DNA of 64,000 bases from Actinoplanes sp. SE50/110. Its GTDB lineage: Bacteria; Actinomycetota; Actinomycetes; Mycobacteriales; Micromonosporaceae. Below are positions 17,626-26,351 of the stretch, in pieces. Numbering within the stretch: the first letter of the stretch is position 1; every line of letters starts with the position of its first letter. Under the pieces are notes generated by a model. That model did not search any database and was not told where the DNA came from. It saw only the letters and a program-made list of their open reading frames with translations. Position numbers and translations under genes: made by a program. Location: the NCBI RefSeq assembly GCF_900119315.1, contig NZ_LT827010.1:1254501-1318500 (forward strand). The letters are read 5' to 3'.

Positions 17626-19226
17626 GCGTCGGACGGCACCAGCTGCGGCACAACAACACCGACCAGTGGGCCGGTCGGCTCCTGACCCAGCGGAAATCGG
17701 CCGCCGAGCCGGACATCATCAGCCGGGCGCTGGCCCAGAACCGGCTCGGCACCGCCTCGGTCGTCTTCTTCGGCGTCGCCGGGGCCGCGCCGCTCACCGT
17801 GATCATCGGATCCATTTCGGCGATCTACGCGATCCAGGGCAGCACCGCGGTCCCGGTCGCCTACCTGGTGGTGGCCGGTATCCTGTCGCTGTTCACGGTC
17901 GGGTTCGTGGCCATGAGCCGGCACATCGTGAACTCCGGCGCGTTCTACTCGTACATCAGCCACGGTCTGGGCCGGGTGGTCGGCGTCGGCGCCGCATTCG
18001 TCGCCCTGCCGGCGTATTCACTGATGCAGATCGGCCTCTTCGGGCTCTTCGGCACCGCCGCGTCCGGCATCTTCGCCGAGTTCGGGCTCCAGGTGTCGTG
18101 GTACGCGTGCGCCATCGGCGCCTGGGTGCTGGTCACCGTGCTCGGCATGCTCTGGGTCGACCTCAGCGGCAAGGTGCTCGCCGCGCTGCTGGTCGCCGAG
18201 ATCACCATCGTGCTGCTCTACGACCTGGTGATGGTTTCACACCCGGCCGGCGGTCACGTCAGCTTCGCGACGCTCTCCCCGGCGCCGATGCTGACACCCG
18301 TGGTCGGTTCGCTGCTGGTGCTGGCCATCGCCGGGTTCGTCGGGTTCGAGGCGACCGTCGTACTCTCCGAGGAGGCCAAGGACCCGAAGCGGACCATCGC
18401 CCGGGCCACGCACATCGCGGTCCTGCTGGCCGGCCTGCTCTGCGGCGTCTCCGCCTGGGCGATGTCGGTCACCACCGGCCCGGACCGGATCACCGCGGTG
18501 GCCGCCGAGCACCAGACCGACCTGGTGTTCCGGCTGGTCTCCCCGCACCTGCCGGTGGCCCTCGTCGACGTGGGTTACGTGCTGTTCATGACCAGCGTCT
18601 TCGCCGCGCTGCTGGCGTTCCACGCCGCTGTCGCCCGCTACCAGTTCGCCCTCGGCCGGGAGGGTGTGCTGCCGTCGGCCTGGGGTTACACCCATCCGCG
18701 CACCGGTGCCCCGCTGGTCGGCGCCATCACCCAGAGCGTGCTGGCACTCGGCGTGATCAGCATCTATGCGGTCGTCGGCCTGGAGCCCCTGCTGTACCTG
18801 TTCGCGTGGCTGACCACGATCGGCGGCCTGGGCGTGCTGATCCTGATGTGGTCGGCCTCGGCCGCGGTGATCGCGTTCTTCCAGCGCGGCCGGCGCGGGG
18901 AGAGTGTCTGGCGTGCCTACCTGGCGCCGTTCATCGCCTTCCTGCTGCTCTCCATCGTGCTGGCCGCGACCATCATCGGCTTCGGTCAGCTGCTGCAGGT
19001 GTCCAGCGGCTCCATCTTCAACTGGATCGTGCCGGTGGCCTACGCCGTCGTCGCGCTGATCGGCTTCTCCTGGGCCCTGATCATGCGCAGGACCCGGCCC
19101 GACGTGTACGCGGCGATCGGTCGTGGCGCCGAAACCCGGGTCGCCTTCCCGGCCCTCGAGACCGACTTCTCCCCGCACGTGCTGCCTCCGGCGCCGGTGG
19201 GTTCGCGTGGCTACCCCTCATGGTGA
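17622..19226 (+). CDS. APC-superfamily amino acid/amine permease
   Basis: 534 residues with about 12 hydrophobic segments. Near residue 45 the motif GTASVVFFGVAGAAPLTVIIG matches helix 1 of APC transporters, and VGFEATVVLSEEAKDPKRTIARATH is the conserved helix 6-7 loop signature. The C-terminal ~50 residues are hydrophilic. Likely a proton-coupled importer or exchanger for an amino acid or polyamine; substrate not deducible. Coupled to the GPP34 gene by ATGA and followed after 25 bp by an acetyltransferase, suggesting uptake and acetylation of one amine compound. Confidence 0.92.
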   Translation: MSVGRHQLRHNNTDQWAGRLLTQRKSAAEPDIISRALAQNRLGTASVVFFGVAGAAPLTVIIGSISAIYAIQGSTAVPVAYLVVAGILSLFTVGFVAMSRHIVNSGAFYSYISHGLGRVVGVGAAFVALPAYSLMQIGLFGLFGTAASGIFAEFGLQVSWYACAIGAWVLVTVLGMLWVDLSGKVLAALLVAEITIVLLYDLVMVSHPAGGHVSFATLSPAPMLTPVVGSLLVLAIAGFVGFEATVVLSEEAKDPKRTIARATHIAVLLAGLLCGVSAWAMSVTTGPDRITAVAAEHQTDLVFRLVSPHLPVALVDVGYVLFMTSVFAALLAFHAAVARYQFALGREGVLPSAWGYTHPRTGAPLVGAITQSVLALGVISIYAVVGLEPLLYLFAWLTTIGGLGVLILMWSASAAVIAFFQRGRRGESVWRAYLAPFIAFLLLSIVLAATIIGFGQLLQVSSGSIFNWIVPVAYAVVALIGFSWALIMRRTRPDVYAAIGRGAETRVAFPALETDFSPHVLPPAPVGSRGYPSW

Positions 19227-19251
19227 GGGTTCGACTTGAGAAAGGAATCCG

Positions 19252-19866
19252 ATGACGTACGCCATCCAGGAATTGGTCATCCGGGATGTCACCCCGGTTG
19301 ACACCGACGAGATCACCGATCTCGTCGCCGAGGCGATGCGTGACGGCCCGGTGGCGAAGTGGCTGCACGGTGACCCGGAGGTGCGCCGGCGGGAGGCTCC
19401 GCGATACTTCGAGATCTTCGTCGAGCATGCGACCCGGTACGGCGAGGTCTATGCCACCGCCGACTCGGAGACCGGCCGGCTCGACGGCGTGGCGCTGTGG
19501 TTCCCGCTCACGTCGCTGATCCCGCCGCCGGTCGACTACGAGCGCCGGCTCAAGGAGGCGGCCGGCGACGCCTTCGACCGCGCCTGCCAGCTCGACGTCA
19601 CGCTGGACGAGCACCACCCGCTCGAACCGCACCACTACCTGGCGTTCCTGGCCGTCCGCCCCGACTCGCAGAACAGGGGCATCGGCAGCGCTCTGCTCGA
19701 GCGCCACCATGCCCGGCTGGACCAGGCCGGCCTCCCGGCCTACCTGGAGGCCAACGACCCGCGTAACCGTGACCTGTACCTTCGCCACGGCTACCAGATC
19801 CGTTCCGTCATCAACCTGCCCGGCGGGCCTCCGTTGTGGACGATGTGGCGGGCGCCTATGGCCTGA
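19252..19866 (+). CDS. GNAT-family N-acetyltransferase
   Basis: 204 residues with a GNAT fold: the acetyl-CoA binding loop is seen in VRPDSQNRGIGSALLERHH (Q/R-x-x-G-x-G/A near residues 141-150) and the C-terminal NDPRNRDLYLRHGYQI motif is typical. The strong ribosome binding site GAGAAAGGA fixes the ATG at 19252. Third gene of the GPP34-permease operon, so the permease substrate may be what it acetylates. Ends only 3 bp from the convergent gene at 19870. Confidence 0.9.
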   Translation: MTYAIQELVIRDVTPVDTDEITDLVAEAMRDGPVAKWLHGDPEVRRREAPRYFEIFVEHATRYGEVYATADSETGRLDGVALWFPLTSLIPPPVDYERRLKEAAGDAFDRACQLDVTLDEHHPLEPHHYLAFLAVRPDSQNRGIGSALLERHHARLDQAGLPAYLEANDPRNRDLYLRHGYQIRSVINLPGGPPLWTMWRAPMA

Positions 19867-19869
19867 CCC

Positions 19870-20457
19870 TCACGCCGCACGCGGGATGTCGACGGTATTC
19901 TCCGACGCGACTGCCGGGAAGTTGTAGAGCCAGAACGACTGCTGGTCGATCTGCTGGAACGTCATGTTGAAATTGCACAGCCGGCCGATCAGCAGCCGGA
20001 ACACCCGGGACATGTGCCGCACGTCATCGTTGTAGGAGCACACGTCCAGGCCGACGAGGCCGTTCTGGGTGGCCGCGACCAGGTACATCTGTTCCGACAT
20101 CTGCGCGAACGCGTCCTGGCCCTGCGCTTCCGGCTTCACCGCGACGAAGACGATGTACCAGATCCGCTTGGCGTGGTAGTGCTCCGGATAGTGCCGCTCG
20201 AAGTAGGCGGGCGCGATCAACGGGATGGCGTCCAGGTTGTTCGTGTAGCAGGAGAGCCCGGCGAGCGTGCCGTCCTCCTGCAACGCGAGGTATTTGTCGA
20301 CCCTGGGGTCCCGCATCACCTCGTCGAACTCCGACCGGTACATCAGGTGCCGCTGCACCGCGAGTGAGTTGAGATCCTCGAACGCCTCGAGGTAGAGACC
20401 CCACGCGGCCTCCAGCATCTCACCGTCGGTGATCTGGTCGATGACTTTGATCAGCAT
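19870..20457 (-). CDS. GNAT-like protein, function unknown
   Basis: 195 residues. Moderately hydrophobic alpha/beta sequence with YLALQEDGTLAGLSCYTNNL in the middle and VAVKPEAQGQDAFAQMSEQMY where a GNAT acetyl-CoA loop would sit, but the canonical Q/R-x-x-G-x-G/A is degenerate. It could be a GNAT-fold protein without normal acetyl-CoA use. Start ATG 20457 is preferred; a GTG at 20478 would add 7 residues. It ends 3 bp from the neighbouring true GNAT gene. Upstream is a long gene-free stretch, so it probably has its own promoter. Confidence 0.75.
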   Translation of the reverse strand: MLIKVIDQITDGEMLEAAWGLYLEAFEDLNSLAVQRHLMYRSEFDEVMRDPRVDKYLALQEDGTLAGLSCYTNNLDAIPLIAPAYFERHYPEHYHAKRIWYIVFVAVKPEAQGQDAFAQMSEQMYLVAATQNGLVGLDVCSYNDDVRHMSRVFRLLIGRLCNFNMTFQQIDQQSFWLYNFPAVASENTVDIPRAA

Positions 20458-21142
20458 GGCTGCCCCGCTTCGTCGCACTTAAGTCGATCGATGACAGTTG
20501 ACCAACCATACGAAGCGCAATAGCTCCGGGACAATGCGTACCCGGGAAAACAGTGTGCCAATTCCAGAAAGGAGGGTCGTTAGACGAACGGTATGCAACT
20601 TGCATCACTGCAGGTGAGAGCCGTGCTGAGCCCGCCCAACGCCCGCCGCAATTAGTTCCGGGAAAGGTTCAGCATTCCGCGAGTCGGCCTTTTTGCGGAA
20701 TGCACCGAGTACTGGACTCCGTGCGCAGAACACGGAGTGTTCGCCTATTGGCGATATGGCGGGAACCTTCGACGACGGGGCGGGGCGCGCGGCCGGACAC
20801 CGCGGGCCATCCCGGCGAGGCGTCAGTCCCCCCGCCGGCCGGAGATGGCCCGCATCCATGCCCACAGGCCACCATGGTTCCGACCAGAAACTCGATCCAA
20901 CCTGCTGAGCCTCCATGCCCGCGGCGGATTGCCACGTCCGGCAGGCTACTTCGCCACTGGTCCACAGGCAGCGGGCCATTGAGCGCCGCCGGCCGAAAGG
21001 CAGTGACCGCCGCCGTCCGCCGAAACACGCCGCCGAGCGCCAGCTCGCCGAATACCGCCGCACCGCTGAGCCGCCGGGGCGTTGGGCCGTCGGGGCGTTG
21101 GGCCGTCGGGGCGCCCTGCGGGTGGAGCGTCGGCGGACAGGG
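20458..21142. other. 685-bp gene-free stretch
   Basis: No frame on either strand has convincing coding character. The first 100 bp are AT-richer and may hold the promoter for the gene at 19870. A perfect Shine-Dalgarno-like AAAGGAGG lies near 20568-20575 on the plus strand, but the only ATG nearby (20592) gives a 20-codon frame at poor spacing. Two 16-bp direct repeats (GGGGCGTTGGGCCGTC) lie at 21076-21107. Confidence 0.5.
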
Positions 21143-21559
21143 TCAGTGTGGGGCGGCTCGCCAGTGTCGGATCGCCGCGGTGATCGCTGAGGCCACCACT
21201 GTCGCCGCGCCGAGGCCGAGCAGCAGCAGGAGAGCGCCCGCCGCATACAGCCCGGTGGTGTCGTCGGCGGCGGCGGTGACCGTCCAGGCCGCGGTGAAGG
21301 CCAGTGGCAGCGCCACCGACACCAGCACCGGCCGCACCCCGGCGGCCATCGCCCCGGCGAAGACCGCGAGCAGGGTCAGCGCGCAGCCGATCACCTGCCA
21401 GGCTTCGTACGGCCCGCTGGTCACGCCGGTGGCCGGATCCGTCTGATACTCGTGGTCCCAGCCCATCCAGGCGAGCCAGCTGAGCGCGGAGAGGACAGCA
21501 ACGGCGACCGTCCCACCGATCTGTTTCCCGACCCGACCCGTGTCCTCGTTGTCACCCAT
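21143..21559 (-). CDS. Four-helix membrane protein, unknown
   Basis: 138 residues with four hydrophobic segments (about 14-34, 54-76, 80-98, 104-130) and a single soluble loop WDHEYQTDPATGVTSGPYEAW between the first two. No family recognised. It lies 31 bp downstream of the LysE exporter gene on the same strand, so the two may be co-transcribed, but nothing ties its function to export. Confidence 0.75.
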   Translation of the reverse strand: MGDNEDTGRVGKQIGGTVAVAVLSALSWLAWMGWDHEYQTDPATGVTSGPYEAWQVIGCALTLLAVFAGAMAAGVRPVLVSVALPLAFTAAWTVTAAADDTTGLYAAGALLLLLGLGAATVVASAITAAIRHWRAAPH

Positions 21560-21590
21560 GATCAGTCCACGTTACGACCGGCGCGCAATC

Positions 21591-22223
21591 TCAGGCGCCG
21601 GCGGTCGCGAGCCGCAGCCCGAGCGCGACCAGCACCGCGCCGGTCGCCGCGTCCACCGCGCGACGCACCCGGGGCCGGGCCAGCACCCGTCGCAGCGCGG
21701 CGACCAGGGTGGCGACCACGGTGAACCAGCTGATCGTGACGATCACCGCCACCGACGACAGCAGCAGCACGTCGGCCGGCCGGCCGTCGATCGGGACGAA
21801 CTGGGGCAGGACGGCCATGAAGAAGACCCCGCACTTGGGGTTGAAGACATTGCAGAGCACCCCGTTGCGGTACGACACCCACAACCGCACGTCCGTGTCC
21901 CGGTCGGTGGTGATCTCCGGGGCGGCACCGCCTCGGCGCGCGGCGAGCAGAGCGGTCACGCCCAGCCACAACAGGTATGCCGCGCCGGCGAGCTTGACCA
22001 CGGTGAAGGCCACGGCCGACGCCTCCAGGACGGCGGCCACCCCCATCGCCGCGGCCACCGACCAGACGAACACCCCGGTGGCCACGCCGAGCCCGGCCAC
22101 CACCCCGTGCCGGCGGCCGGCCACCACCGACCGGCGCACCACCACCGCGAAGTCCGGCCCGGGGGAGATCGCGGCCAGCGCGATCACTCCGGCGAATGCC
22201 GCCGCCTGTCCCGCTGAGGTCAT
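21591..22223 (-). CDS. LysE/RhtB-family exporter
   Basis: 210 residues with six hydrophobic segments. The N-terminal AAISPGPDFAVVVRRS is the family motif (xxxxPGPD/N), followed by GVVAGLGVATGVFVWS and NPKCGVFFMAVLPQF, typical of LysE-type amino acid or metabolite exporters. ATG 22223 is chosen because it places the PGP motif at the normal distance from the N-terminus; an upstream GTG adds 38 non-family residues. Substrate unknown. A minisatellite lies between it and the next upstream gene. Confidence 0.93.
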   Translation of the reverse strand: MTSAGQAAAFAGVIALAAISPGPDFAVVVRRSVVAGRRHGVVAGLGVATGVFVWSVAAAMGVAAVLEASAVAFTVVKLAGAAYLLWLGVTALLAARRGGAAPEITTDRDTDVRLWVSYRNGVLCNVFNPKCGVFFMAVLPQFVPIDGRPADVLLLSSVAVIVTISWFTVVATLVAALRRVLARPRVRRAVDAATGAVLVALGLRLATAGA

Positions 22224-22408
22224 CGCCCGCACCCTCCATGGTCCGCCCGGTGGCGGGCAGACCGCCCGCCACCGATGAACCCGACCCTGCCAGACCGCCA
22301 GGGCCACTCGCGCAAGTTTCTCGCGACCTGTGGACAACTCTCGCCATCCCGCCCGCCACCGGGTGGGCGGTGACCTGCCTGGGCAGCCCCGGCCACGACA
22401 GCCGGAAG

Positions 22409-22575
22409 CTGCCCGGGCCGCGCCGTGTTCGGCCCGCTGGCGACGCGGGCCCGGAGCTGCCCGGGCCGCGCCGTGTTCGGCCCGCTGGCGACGCGGGCCC
22501 GGAGTTGCCTGGACCGCGCCGTGTTCGGCCCGCTGGCGCTGCGGGCCGGGAGCTGCCCAGGCCTCGTCCTGTTCA
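22409..22575. repeat. 48-bp intergenic minisatellite, 3.5 copies
   Basis: Tandem units at 22409-22456, 22457-22504, 22505-22552 and a partial copy to about 22575, each beginning CTGCCCGGGCCGCGCCGTGT (with a few changes in the third copy). The first two units are essentially identical. The array sits directly downstream of the ALF-repeat gene stop and would be transcribed in its 3' UTR. Confidence 0.9.
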
Positions 22576-23682
22576 GACCGCCGGTGACGCGCTCGGGCCG
22601 TTCGCCGGCGCGGCCGGGATCGCCTCGGCGCTGGCCTTGGCCGACTCGTACAGCGCGGTCCACTCCTGCGCCTGGTTCTGCGCCCAGGCCACCTCGTCGG
22701 TCCAGGATGCGTCGGTGTTCGCCGCGTTGCCGGCGATCGTCGGCCAGTCCTGCTGGGTGGACGCGGTCACCGCGAAGTCGTGCACCGCAGCCCAGGCCTG
22801 CGCCTGCGCCGCCGCGGCGGCGCTGTTGGCCAGCCAGGACGCCTGGGTGGCGGCCGCGGTGTCGGCCGCGGTGTTCCAGGCCAGCTTCGCCTCTTCGGCA
22901 GCCTTGGCCTTGGCCGCGTCGGACGCCGCCTCGTAGGCCTGCTGGGCGGCCTGGGCGGCGGCGATCAGCTGGTCGAGGCGGTGCCGGTAGGTCAGGTCCT
23001 GCTCCACCAGGTCCATCCGGTAGGCCTGCAGGTCGCAGTTCGCCGCGGACGCCCACGAGTACTTGAAGAACTCGGCGATGTCGTTGTCGGTGCCCTTCTG
23101 GATCGCCCGCTGCGCGGCCGCCCGCACCCAGGCGCCGGAGCCGTGCGCGGCGATGTCGGTCACGTAGTCACGGTCCTGCTGGGCCTGCAGTTTGGCCTGC
23201 TCCACCGGGGAGTGCTTGGCGTCCAGGTCCTGCGCCTCCTTGAGCCCGGTCCGCACGTAGCGGTCCTTCTCGGCCAGGGTGCCGTAGGAGGCCCGTTGCG
23301 CGGTCAGGTGCACGATCGGCGAGGTCTTGTCGGTGGTGGTCGCGATGGCGCGCGAGATCACCAGGTTGTTGCGGGAGGCGTCGGTGGTGGCCCGGGCGCG
23401 GGCCTTCTCGTAGCCGCCGCCGCTGCTCAGGAAGTCGGTCACCGCGGTGGGCACGTCGCTGACCAGCGCCGACCAGGCCGCGCTCTGCACCTCCCAGCGG
23501 GGGTCGTTGTCGGCCAGGCGGCGGACCAGCGTGCGGTAACGGTCGGTGGGGTTGGACGGCCCGGCGGCCAGCAGCGGGCCGGCCCCGAGCGGTGCGGCCG
23601 AGGCCGGCTGTGCCGTCACCGGCAGGCCGATCAGCAGGGCGGAGGCGGTGACGAGCGCCAGGGGGCGCAGGTTGCGGTGCAT
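22573..23682 (-). CDS. Secreted ALF-repeat protein
   Basis: 369 residues. A signal peptide (LRPLALVTASALLIGLPVTAQPASA) precedes repeated units of about 35-40 residues with W..A..AL.SD.P.A...FL..GG patterns (for example WSALVSDVPTAVTDFLSSGG), the short ALF repeats found in actinobacterial secreted proteins. The second half is an Ala-rich helical, likely coiled region. ATG 23682 has GGGGA six bases upstream; ATG 23700 is less likely. Second gene after the larger ALF protein, 88 bp apart. Function of ALF proteins is unknown; surface or extracellular scaffold is a guess. Confidence 0.85.
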   Translation of the reverse strand: MHRNLRPLALVTASALLIGLPVTAQPASAAPLGAGPLLAAGPSNPTDRYRTLVRRLADNDPRWEVQSAAWSALVSDVPTAVTDFLSSGGGYEKARARATTDASRNNLVISRAIATTTDKTSPIVHLTAQRASYGTLAEKDRYVRTGLKEAQDLDAKHSPVEQAKLQAQQDRDYVTDIAAHGSGAWVRAAAQRAIQKGTDNDIAEFFKYSWASAANCDLQAYRMDLVEQDLTYRHRLDQLIAAAQAAQQAYEAASDAAKAKAAEEAKLAWNTAADTAAATQASWLANSAAAAAQAQAWAAVHDFAVTASTQQDWPTIAGNAANTDASWTDEVAWAQNQAQEWTALYESAKASAEAIPAAPANGPSASPAV

Positions 23683-23770
23683 GAGATTCCCCGTGTTCAT
23701 CGGTGGAGCGTGGACGCGGGCAGCGGGCCCGGACCGTGGGTGGTCCGGACCCGCCGGGGACCCGCGGGGA

Positions 23771-26053
23771 TTACTGGGTGATGCGGATGTCGTCGAGGAA
23801 GCCGCGGTACGCGCCGGTGCCGGGCGCCTGGTCGTACCCGAAGTCGATCTGCACGATCCGCTTGCCGTTGGCGACCGAGCCGATCGGCACGGTCACCTGG
23901 GTCCAGGTGTCGAGCGGCAGCTTGGCGCACTGCTTGGCCGGGTGGAAGATGTTGCCGCGGTTGTCCTTGACGTCGGTGTCCCGCAGGCTGATCGTCGAGC
24001 CGTCGATCCTGTCCTGCAGGATCAGGTCGATCGCCACGCACGTGCTGTTGTTCCCGACCACCGTGCTCCACTTCTTGGAGCTCTGCGGATAGATCCAGTA
24101 CGACAGCTGGGTCGTCGACGACACGTAGGTGTCGTTGAGCGCGTACGCCTTGAGATAGGCGTACGACGCGTCGGTGCCGTTGTCCTTGCCGGAGTAGAGC
24201 ACGACGCCGGTCCCGGTGCGGCCGTAGTCCGTGCCCTCCTTGAACTCGGGGCCGGTGACGCTGGAGACGACCGGGCCGACGTTCCACGTGTTGCCGCCCG
24301 GCTTGACCGTGTCCAGCGAGTTGACCCAGGTCGGGTGGGTGTCGGTGGGCTCGGCGGAGGTGACGAACTTGGGCGCGCTCTCCAGGTCGGTGAGCTTCAG
24401 GTTGTCGATGTAGCCCCGGTAGCCGCCGGTGTTGGCGGCCTGGTCGTAGCCGACGTTGACACGCAGGATGGTCCGGCCGGCCGCGACCGCGCCGAGGTCG
24501 ACCACGACGGTGTTCCAGGCGTCGAGCTTGAGCTTGCCGCACTGCCCGCCCGGGTGGATCGAGTTGCCGCGCTGGTCCTTGGCGCCGGAGTCACGCAGGT
24601 CGGGGTGGTCGGCGAAGATGATGTCGACCGCCACGCAGGTGCTGTTGATGCCGCTCACGTTCGGGTCGCCGGCGCTGCTCAGCGGGTAGATCTGGTACGA
24701 CAGCTTGGTCGTCGGCCGGACCTTGACGTTGCTCAGCGAGTAGAGCGCGTTGTAGCTGTACGACGAGGTGGCGCTGTTGTCCTTGCCGGAGTAGAGCAGG
24801 AACTTGGTTCCGTCCGAGAACGACCGGACCCCGAGCTCCGCCTTGGTCAGGCCGGCGATGACACCGCCGATGTTCGTCGCGCCACCGCCGTTGGTGTCGA
24901 CCGTGTCCTGCCAGTTGGGCCGGGGGTCGGTGGTCTCGAATCCGGAGGTGAAGTCCAGCCGGCGGTCCTTGGCGCGCGCCTCGTCCTGGCCCTTGAGCAG
25001 GAAGGTCTGCAGGGCGACCAGGGTGTTGGCGGCCAGTGCCGCCTGGGCCGCGGCGAGCAGGTTCGGCGAGAAGCCGTCGTGCTCGGCGGCGTCGCGGATC
25101 GGGATGACCCGGGCGTGGTAGCCGTCGCGTTCGATGACCGCGGCGGCGTCCTCGTCGCGCTTGTTGGCGGCGGCGCCGCCGGTGAAGATGAAGTCGCTGA
25201 GCGCCTTGTCGAGCTGGTCGTCGGGGGCGTTCAGGGCGACCTGGGAGGCCAGGGAGACCTCGGAGCCCTTGGCGTTGTTGTGGACGAACAGCACGAACTG
25301 CCGGTTCGGCGCGTTGACCAGCTCGTCGGTCACCTGCAGCAGCAGGAGCTGCAGCAGCGACTTCTTGGCGTCGGCGAGCTGCTTGGCGCGCAGCTGCGCG
25401 GCGAGCTGCTCGTCCGCCTTCGCGATCGCGTCGCGCATGTCCTGATCGGCGGCGGCGGCCGCGCCGGTGTTCAGGAAGGTGTCCCAGTCGGTCTGGGTGG
25501 TGCCGTCGGCGATCGCGGCCTGGGCGGTGGTCCAGACGTGGGTGCCGGCGGTGACCCGCTGCCAGACCGCGAAGATGAAGTCGCGGTCGTTCTTCTCGAT
25601 CAGCGCGGTGTCGGACGAGTCGAGCCCGACGGTCACCGCGACCGAGCGCCGGCGGGCCTGCGCGGCCGTCTCGGCGATCTTGGCCTGGGCGTCGTCGTTG
25701 GCCGCCACGAAGATGCCGGTGACGATGAAGGTGTACGCCGCGCGCGGGTCGGACGACAGGTAGCTGCGCAGCGCCTCGGCCTTGACGTACGGCCCGGCCT
25801 CGGCGCGCTGGTAGAGGGCGAAGACGAAGCCCTGGTCGTTGAGGACGAGCAGGTCGACGCCCGGGTTGACGCCGATCGCGCCGGCGGCCTTGACCTTGTC
25901 CTCGTCGGTGGCGAGGTTCGTCGGGTCGGTGACCGAGGCGGCGGCCGCGGCCGGCGCGGCGGGTGCCGCCGTGGCGGGCGCGGCCGGTGCGACCAATATT
26001 CCGACAGCCAGGCCGGCTGCGAGCAGCCCAGCCTGCAGCTTTCTTGCAGACAT
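23771..26053 (-). CDS. Large secreted ALF-repeat protein with duplicated C-terminal beta domain
   Basis: 760 residues. A signal peptide ends near APATAAPAA; residues about 50-365 carry repeated helical ALF-type units (F..A.YQRAEAGPYVKAEAL, FIFAVWQRVTAGTHV, FLNTGAAAAADQD). Two tandem copies of a ~190-residue beta domain follow (about 366-555 and 562-760), each with LLYSGKDN, STCVA(V/I)D, GYDQA and YRG(Y/F)(I/L)D(N/D), and a QCGKL/QCAKL cysteine. The copies resemble carbohydrate-binding galactose-like beta sandwiches. ATG 26053 has GGGGGAA upstream. Probably an extracellular binding protein; ligand unknown. Confidence 0.87.
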   Translation of the reverse strand: MSARKLQAGLLAAGLAVGILVAPAAPATAAPAAPAAAAASVTDPTNLATDEDKVKAAGAIGVNPGVDLLVLNDQGFVFALYQRAEAGPYVKAEALRSYLSSDPRAAYTFIVTGIFVAANDDAQAKIAETAAQARRRSVAVTVGLDSSDTALIEKNDRDFIFAVWQRVTAGTHVWTTAQAAIADGTTQTDWDTFLNTGAAAAADQDMRDAIAKADEQLAAQLRAKQLADAKKSLLQLLLLQVTDELVNAPNRQFVLFVHNNAKGSEVSLASQVALNAPDDQLDKALSDFIFTGGAAANKRDEDAAAVIERDGYHARVIPIRDAAEHDGFSPNLLAAAQAALAANTLVALQTFLLKGQDEARAKDRRLDFTSGFETTDPRPNWQDTVDTNGGGATNIGGVIAGLTKAELGVRSFSDGTKFLLYSGKDNSATSSYSYNALYSLSNVKVRPTTKLSYQIYPLSSAGDPNVSGINSTCVAVDIIFADHPDLRDSGAKDQRGNSIHPGGQCGKLKLDAWNTVVVDLGAVAAGRTILRVNVGYDQAANTGGYRGYIDNLKLTDLESAPKFVTSAEPTDTHPTWVNSLDTVKPGGNTWNVGPVVSSVTGPEFKEGTDYGRTGTGVVLYSGKDNGTDASYAYLKAYALNDTYVSSTTQLSYWIYPQSSKKWSTVVGNNSTCVAIDLILQDRIDGSTISLRDTDVKDNRGNIFHPAKQCAKLPLDTWTQVTVPIGSVANGKRIVQIDFGYDQAPGTGAYRGFLDDIRITQ

Positions 26054-26351
26054 ACTTCCCCCGTGACTGGTGCCACCCGCGGAACACACGCGGGCCGTAC
26101 GACCCGCGATGGCGAGTGGCCATCGAAGTGACGCTACATAGTGGTCATGCGTATCGGCGATTGTCGACCCCCGGGTCCGATTTGAGCGATCACGGCATGG
26201 TCATCGTCGTCACAAGATGACGACGAGGTGTCTTGAGGGCGACGATCCGCGCGATGGGGATACGTGGATGCATCGATCTCTGGTAAGACTGAGCGTGATC
26301 GTGGGGGCGATCAAGGGCTGACGCCCCCACCCCGGTTCCGGTCCGCGGGTC
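26054..26351. promoter_or_regulatory. 298-bp leader region of ALF operon
   Basis: No gene seen. It contains a 9-bp stem (GTGGGGGCG, 26301-26309 with 26322-26330) downstream of the rhodanese gene, likely its terminator without a T-run, and a 9-bp hairpin with 5-nt loop at 26204-26226 inside the probable ALF leader. No riboswitch consensus was recognised. Confidence 0.45.

Noticed and set aside
20669..21028. 119-residue minus-strand frame in the gene-free stretch
   Set aside because: Cys/Trp/Arg-rich, no ribosome binding site, competing frames equally open; not supported as coding.
26054..26351. Possible c-di-AMP riboswitch before the ALF operon
   Set aside because: Hairpins are present, but the conserved core of that riboswitch class is not found on either strand.
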